Below the pieces are notes generated by a model, which saw only the letters and a list, made by a program, of their open reading frames with translations, made no database searches and had not been told where the DNA came from. Made by a program: the position numbers and the translations under genes. Below are positions 13,421-17,464 of a stretch of 17,464 bases of DNA, piece by piece. This DNA comes from CAINDZ01 sp964399195 (GTDB lineage: Bacteria > Krumholzibacteriota > Krumholzibacteriia > LZORAL124-64-63), in assembly GCA_964399195.1 (NCBI GenBank), contig CAYNPY010000076.1, positions 1 through 17,464 on the forward strand. The letters are read 5' to 3'. Position 1 is the stretch's first letter. Every line of letters starts with the position of its first letter.

Positions 13421-15194
13421 ATCACAGGCCGCGTGGCGCGACATCGTCGCCGCGGGCTTCCGCGCTTCCCCGCAGCCGCTGCTGATCGCGGACGCCGACG
13501 GCCGCGCCGTGGCTGCCAGCGAAGGCCTGGCCGCGCTGCTGGGCCTGCCGGTGGACGCGCTGCCGGGAGAGGTCTGCGGCGACTGGTTCCTGCCGACCGA
13601 CGCGCTGACCGAATGCGCGCTGCTGGGCGGCTGCCAGGGCGGCCTGCTGCGCCACCTGCAGCTGCGCAACGTCCGCGGCGAGCTGATTCCGATCGAGGTG
13701 AAGTGCTCGAGCTTCACGGTCGCGCCGGCGACCGGCGTCAACGAGGGCGAGGGGGCCGCGGCGCCGGCGCGGCGCCATTGCTTCTTCCGGCTCGAGGACG
13801 CGCGGGCGAGGCAGCACGAGGACCAGGTGCGCGCGGCGCGGCTGGCCAAGCTGCCGCTGCTCAACCAGGTCTCCGAGGCGCTCTACGGGGCGCACCTGAC
13901 GCTCGACCAGATCCTGCAGGCGATCCTCATCTGCGTGACCGCCGGCCAGGGCCTGCGCTTCAACCGCGCCTTCCTGCTGCTGGTCGACGAGGCGGGCGCG
14001 AGCCTGCGCGGCGAGCTGGCCATCGGGCCCAGCAGCGCCGAGGAGGCCGCCCGCATCTGGCACGACCTGGCCGACCGGCCGGGCGACCTGTTCGAGATGA
14101 TGACCAGCTACGACCAGTCCATCAAGAACACGAACGCCGCGGTCAACGAGATCGTGCGCCGCATGACCGTTCCCATGGAGCAGAGCGAGCACCTTCTGGT
14201 CCGCGCGATGCAGGAGCGCCGCGTGGCGCGCGTGACGCCGGACATGCACCTGCCCGGAGCCGACGAACTGCGCGGCTGGCTCGGCGGCGGGCCGTTCGCC
14301 GTGGCGCCGCTCACCATCCGCAGCGGACCGGTCGGGGTCATCGTGGCCGACAACGCGATCAGCGGGCAGGAGATCGGCGACCTGGACTTGGAGTTCCTGC
14401 AGATGTTCGCCAACCAGAGCGCCTCGGCGATCGAGAACAGCCGGCTCTACCGCGAACTGGAGAAGCGCCTGGTCGACCTGCGCCGCGCCCACATCCAGCA
14501 GAAGGAGGACCAGCAGACCCTCCTGCGGATGGAGCGGCTGAGCGTGATGGGCGAGACCTCGGCGATCGTCGCCCATGAGCTGCGCAATCCGCTGGTGGCG
14601 ATCGGCGGCTTCGCCCGCACGCTGACGCGGAACCTGGACGAAGCGGACCCGAATCACCGATTTGCCTCGATCATCGCCGACGAGGTGGCGCGGATGGAGG
14701 AAATCATCCACGACCTGCTGGATTTCATCCGTCCGCGCAAGCTCCTGCGGCAGGAGACGGTCCTGGACGCCCTGGTCGCCGAGACGGCCGAGCGTTTCCG
14801 CGCCGAACTGGAAGGCGCCGGCATCGGCCTGGTGGTCGAGGCCGGTTGCGGGCAGACGGTGCTCGAATGCCATCCGGGCGAGATCCAGCAGGTCCTGCAG
14901 AACTACCTGCTGAACGCGTTGCAGGCCCAGGCTTTCGGCGGCACCGTGACCGTCCGCACCAGCCAGGTCGATGGCGGGCTCAAGGTCGAGGTGCTCGATT
15001 CCGGCCCGGGGTTTGCTGACGTGGACGGCAAGCGCCTGTTCTCGCCGTTCTTCTCGACCAAGCCGACGGGCTCGGGACTGGGGCTGACGATCTGCGCGCA
15101 GATCATCAAGGCTCACGGCGGGGTCACGGGGGCGGCCAACCGCCCGGAGGGCGGGGCGGCCTTCTGGTTCATCCTGCCCCTGCCGCGCGGCTAG
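13407..15194 (+). CDS. soluble PAS-GAF sensor histidine kinase
   Basis: A 595-residue histidine kinase without membrane helices. Residues about 15-110 form a PAS domain with four cysteines (57, 70, 76, 100). Residues about 150-350 are a GAF domain (FNRAFLLLVDE, FAVAPLTIRSGPVGVIVADN, FANQSASAIENSRLY), then a short coiled linker. The HisKA H-box is IVAHELRNPLVAIGGFAR (phospho-accepting His390). The HATPase domain has QNYLLNALQA (Asn499, Asn503), DSGPGF (Asp531) and FFSTKPTGSGLGL. It should sense a cytosolic signal and phosphorylate a receiver, most simply the adjacent response regulator 113 bases downstream. The ATG lies inside the end of glgA, with an AAAGGA SD, so expression is tied to glycogen synthase. 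The ligand is unknown. Confidence 0.92.
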   Translation: MTGSESQAAWRDIVAAGFRASPQPLLIADADGRAVAASEGLAALLGLPVDALPGEVCGDWFLPTDALTECALLGGCQGGLLRHLQLRNVRGELIPIEVKCSSFTVAPATGVNEGEGAAAPARRHCFFRLEDARARQHEDQVRAARLAKLPLLNQVSEALYGAHLTLDQILQAILICVTAGQGLRFNRAFLLLVDEAGASLRGELAIGPSSAEEAARIWHDLADRPGDLFEMMTSYDQSIKNTNAAVNEIVRRMTVPMEQSEHLLVRAMQERRVARVTPDMHLPGADELRGWLGGGPFAVAPLTIRSGPVGVIVADNAISGQEIGDLDLEFLQMFANQSASAIENSRLYRELEKRLVDLRRAHIQQKEDQQTLLRMERLSVMGETSAIVAHELRNPLVAIGGFARTLTRNLDEADPNHRFASIIADEVARMEEIIHDLLDFIRPRKLLRQETVLDALVAETAERFRAELEGAGIGLVVEAGCGQTVLECHPGEIQQVLQNYLLNALQAQAFGGTVTVRTSQVDGGLKVEVLDSGPGFADVDGKRLFSPFFSTKPTGSGLGLTICAQIIKAHGGVTGAANRPEGGAAFWFILPLPRG

Positions 15195-15221
15195 GGGCGG
15201 TTCGACGGACGGCGAATTCGG

Positions 15222-15250
15222 TGGCGACCCCGGGCGGCCGGCTGTAAATT
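15222..15250 (+). promoter_or_regulatory. weak promoter-like pair before the response regulator gene
   Basis: TGGCGA at 15222-15227, a 17-base spacer and TAAATT at 15245-15250. The matches are modest, but the TGTAAATT patch is the only AT-rich stretch of the 113-base gap between kinase and receiver, so a separate internal promoter is possible. Confidence 0.3.
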
Positions 15251-15307
15251 GCAAGCGGAGCGCGCGACAGGATGACTGCGCCTCCGGAGTCGCAAGGGAG
15301 GGCGAAC

Positions 15308-15679
15308 ATGGCCAAGGTCCTGATCGTCGATGACGAGCCTCACCTGAGGCTGCTCTACGAGACCGAGTTGCGGCGCGCGGGCTTCGAGACGATGACCGCC
15401 GGCAACGCCGCCCAGGGACTCGAGTTCGTCGACACGATGCGCCCCGATCTGGTCGTCCTGGACATCCGCATGGCGGGCATGGACGGGATCGAGGCCCTGC
15501 AGCGCATCCTCGATCGCAACAACAGCATCCCCGTCGTGCTCAACACCGCGTTCTCCAGCTACCGCGACAACTACCTGACGTGGGCCGCGGACGCCTACGT
15601 CACGAAGTCGTCCGACGTGACCGAACTGCTGAACACGGTGAAGAACATCCTGGACGAGCGGCTGGCGGCCAGCAGCTGA
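15308..15679 (+). CDS. single-domain response regulator (CheY-like receiver)
   Basis: A 123-residue receiver domain with no output domain. The acidic pocket is Asp8-Asp9, the phosphorylation site Asp52 (LVVLDIRM), the switch residues Thr80 (VLNTAF) and Tyr97, and the conserved Lys100 (AYVTKSSD). It follows the PAS-GAF kinase and precedes glgC by 47 bases. The ATG at 15308 is chosen because of the GGGAGGG SD just upstream; an in-frame start at 15272 would add 12 residues with no ribosome site. With no DNA-binding or enzyme domain it must act by protein contact or pass phosphate on. Its target is not shown by the sequence; glycogen enzymes are an obvious candidate from position only. Confidence 0.93.
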   Translation: MAKVLIVDDEPHLRLLYETELRRAGFETMTAGNAAQGLEFVDTMRPDLVVLDIRMAGMDGIEALQRILDRNNSIPVVLNTAFSSYRDNYLTWAADAYVTKSSDVTELLNTVKNILDERLAASS

Positions 15680-15726
15680 CAGCGCGCTGGCCGCGGGCAG
15701 GGGCCCGCCGCCGGAAAGTGGTCGCG

Positions 15727-17004
15727 TTGAGCAATCGCGAACTCGTGCGCGGCACGCTGAGCCTGGTGCTGGCCGGCGGGCAGGGCGAAAGACTGTATCC
15801 GCTCACGAAAGACCGTTCCAAGCCCGCCGTGCCCTTCGGCGGCGCCTACCGCATCATCGACTTCACGCTCTCCAACTGCGTCAACAGCGGGCTGCGCCAG
15901 ATCTACGTGCTGACGCAGTACAAGTCGTTCTCGCTGGACCAGCACCTGCAGCGCGGCTGGAACATCTTCAGCTACGAGGCGGACGAGTTCCTCTACCGCA
16001 TTCCGCCGCAGCACCGGGTCGGCCAGAAGTGGTACCAGGGCACGGCCGATGCCGTATACCAGAACATCTACCTGCTGGAGGAGCGCCGGCCCCGGCGCGT
16101 GCTGATCCTGTCGGGCGACCACGTCTACCGCATGAACTACGCGAAGCTGCTCGAGTCGCACGAAGAGCGCGGCGCCAAGCTGAGCCTGTGCGCGGCGGTC
16201 GTGCCGAAGGAGGGCGCCGACCAGTTCGGCATCCTCGAGGTGGACGCGGACTGGAAGGTGGTCGGCTTCCAGGAGAAGCCGGCGAACCCGAAGACGATTC
16301 CCGGCGACCCGGACCACTGCCTGGTCAACATGGGCGTCTACGTGTTCGACACCGAGAGCCTGGTGCGCGAGCTGTGTCACGACGTGAAGGCGCCGGACTC
16401 CCGCCACGACTTCGGACGGAACATCATCCCGGCGATGGTCGCGCGCGGCGAGGTGTACGCCCATCCGTTTCGGGATCCGGACACCGGCAGGCCGTGGTAC
16501 TGGCGCGACATCGGCACGCTCGACAGCTACTACGAGGCGAACATGGAGCTGACCGGCCGCAAGCCCCAGTTCGACCTCTACGACCCGAACTGGCACTTCC
16601 GCGCCTGGCAGCCGCCGCTGCCGCCCAGCAAGACGGTGCACGGCGTGACCGAGCGCGGCCCGCTGCCGGGCATCATCGAGGACAGCATCATCGGCAGCGG
16701 CGCGCTGATCTCCGGCGCGCGCATCGAGCGCTCGGTGGTCGGGCACAGCTGCCGTCTGAGTTCCTACAGCCGCGTGACCGAGAGCATCCTGATGGACGGG
16801 GTGCGCATCGGCCGGCACGCCGAGGTGCGGCGCTGCATCGTCGACAAGGGCGTCGTGGTCCCGGACGGCCTGCGCCTGGGCTGCGACCCCGAGTGGGACG
16901 CGGCCCACTTCACGGTCTCGCCGTCGGGCGTGGTCGTGATCCCGCGCCACGCGGACCTCTCGGGCCTCGAGCAGTCCCCGCCGGTCGTGGCCGAGCCTTC
17001 CTGA
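15727..17004 (+). CDS. glgC: glucose-1-phosphate adenylyltransferase (ADP-glucose pyrophosphorylase)
   Basis: A 425-residue enzyme that makes ADP-glucose from ATP and glucose-1-phosphate, the committed step of bacterial glycogen synthesis. Motifs: LVLAGGQGERLYPLT (nucleotide loop), RSKPAVPFGG, IIDFTLSNCVNSG, WYQGTADAVYQN, ILSGDHVYRMNY (catalytic Asp), FQEKPANP (glucose-1-phosphate Lys184), YWRDIGTLDSYYEAN, and a C-terminal left-handed beta-helix ending GVVVIPR. Where the E. coli enzyme has LTNKR, with activator-binding Lys39, this protein has LTKDR, so that lysine is replaced by Asp29. The start is taken as TTG 15727 with GGAAAG eight bases upstream; GTG 15718 is an alternative adding three residues. 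It is the last gene of the glg operon and ends seven bases from a convergent glycosyltransferase. Confidence 0.95.
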   Translation: MSNRELVRGTLSLVLAGGQGERLYPLTKDRSKPAVPFGGAYRIIDFTLSNCVNSGLRQIYVLTQYKSFSLDQHLQRGWNIFSYEADEFLYRIPPQHRVGQKWYQGTADAVYQNIYLLEERRPRRVLILSGDHVYRMNYAKLLESHEERGAKLSLCAAVVPKEGADQFGILEVDADWKVVGFQEKPANPKTIPGDPDHCLVNMGVYVFDTESLVRELCHDVKAPDSRHDFGRNIIPAMVARGEVYAHPFRDPDTGRPWYWRDIGTLDSYYEANMELTGRKPQFDLYDPNWHFRAWQPPLPPSKTVHGVTERGPLPGIIEDSIIGSGALISGARIERSVVGHSCRLSSYSRVTESILMDGVRIGRHAEVRRCIVDKGVVVPDGLRLGCDPEWDAAHFTVSPSGVVVIPRHADLSGLEQSPPVVAEPS

Positions 17005-17011
17005 ACCGCCT

Positions 17012-17464
17012 TTAGCGGTCCCGCGCCGCCGGCACCCCGCACAGCGCCAGCAGGCGAGCGAGCGCGAGTTCGCGGTCGAAGCGTTCGCCCACGCGCTCCC
17101 GGGCCGCCCGGCCCAGCGCGGCCGCCAGTTCCCCGTCGCCCAGCAGCTTCCGCAGTGCGGCGGCCAGCGCGGGGGGCTCCAGCGGCGGCACCAGCAGGCC
17201 GGTGACGCCGTCGCCGACGATCTCCGGCAGCGAACTCGCCCGCGAGGCCACGACCGGCACGCCGCAGGCGCCGGCTTCGGCGGCGACCAGCCCGAACCCC
17301 TCGCTCAGCGACGGCACGGCCAGCACGTCGAGCGCATGGTAGAACGGGACCAGGTCCTCGACGTGGCCCAGCAGCTCCACCGCCGTCGGGGGGGCCCGCC
17401 CGCGCCGCCACCCATACCCCTGAGCGCGCGCCGCCCCCCCCCCCCCCACCCGCAGACGCCGGGC
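17012..17464 (-). CDS. GT4-family glycosyltransferase, C-terminal part only
   Basis: About 150 C-terminal residues of a GT-B-fold glycosyltransferase. The signature is clear: VELLGHVEDLVPFYHALDVLAVP, then SEGFGLVAAEAGACGVPVVA (the ExxxxxxxE donor-binding motif) and LPEIVGDGVTGLLVPP. The N-terminal acceptor domain lies beyond the window. Bases 17388-17464 contain runs of seven G and fourteen C, and the predicted residues there (VGGGGAARAQGYGW...) only loosely resemble the expected VGDGP..LE..A segment, so this end probably holds base-call errors. The gene is convergent with glgC and ends in TAA. The donor and acceptor are unknown. Confidence 0.85.
   Translation of the reverse strand, partial: ARRLRVGGGGAARAQGYGWRRGRAPPTAVELLGHVEDLVPFYHALDVLAVPSLSEGFGLVAAEAGACGVPVVASRASSLPEIVGDGVTGLLVPPLEPPALAAALRKLLGDGELAAALGRAARERVGERFDRELALARLLALCGVPAARDR

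Noticed and set aside
11846..13864. 672-codon minus-strand frame opposite glgA and the kinase start
   Set aside because: Spans two real genes on the other strand and has no recognisable domain.
13422..15254. 610-codon minus-strand frame opposite the histidine kinase
   Set aside because: Antisense frame opened by high GC; the kinase on the other strand has all conserved boxes.
17005..17019. Small hairpin ACCGC-CTTTA-GCGGT between glgC and the convergent glycosyltransferase
   Set aside because: Only a 5-bp stem and no T-run on either side; too weak to call a bidirectional terminator, although the position is right.

Overview
The window is very GC-rich, and almost all of it is protein-coding. 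Genes sit on both strands, and most have clear Shine-Dalgarno (SD) sites. Starts are a mix of ATG, GTG and TTG. The short AT-rich patches are nearly all in intergenic, promoter-like positions. It looks like a scaffold from an uncultivated, metagenome-assembled bacterium. There is a 100-N gap at 9474-9573 whose two flanks are the same 55 bases, and the right end runs into homopolymer tracts typical of a contig end. The gene set (ovoA, a PEP-CTERM-type polysaccharide deacetylase, a two-domain M16 peptidase, soluble hybrid-free histidine kinase signalling, bacterial glycogen synthesis) fits a high-GC Gram-negative lineage. The phylum cannot be fixed from this sequence alone.

Left part (1-5.9 kb). 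On the minus strand is the front two thirds of ovoA (5-histidylcysteine sulfoxide synthase, ovothiol synthesis), cut by the window edge just where its methyltransferase domain begins. Divergent from it is a nitroreductase-family flavoprotein, whose end overlaps a convergent small membrane protein of unknown function. Divergent from that is an AAA/NadR-like P-loop ATPase that may be translated from a leaderless mRNA. Then come an endonuclease/exonuclease/phosphatase (EEP) family hydrolase and a flavin reductase-like FMN protein in one short operon, and a small cupin with its own promoter and a strong hairpin terminator.

Middle part (5.9-10.5 kb). A full-length, two-halved M16 zinc peptidase with an intact HxxEH...E site lies on the minus strand. 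Divergent from it, a class I SAM methyltransferase and a PEP-CTERM/XrtA-type polysaccharide deacetylase form a translationally coupled pair (ATGA overlap). The pair is artificially split by the assembly gap.

Right part (10.5-17.5 kb). After a hairpin terminator and a 15-bp tandem repeat comes an apparent sugar-nucleotide/glycogen operon: galT-like nucleotidylyltransferase, glgA (glycogen synthase), PAS-GAF-HisKA-HATPase histidine kinase, single-domain response regulator, glgC (ADP-glucose pyrophosphorylase). galT/glgA overlap as ATGA and glgA/kinase overlap by 14 bases, so a cytosolic two-component system is physically built into the glycogen synthesis transcript. This is the most interesting arrangement in the window. 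GlgC makes ADP-glucose, GlgA polymerises it, the GalT-like enzyme moves sugar-1-phosphates into or out of nucleotide sugars, and the kinase/receiver pair may tie this to an internal redox or metabolite signal (inference). A convergent, truncated GT4 glycosyltransferase closes the window. No RNA genes, CRISPR arrays, insertion sequences or prophage genes were seen.
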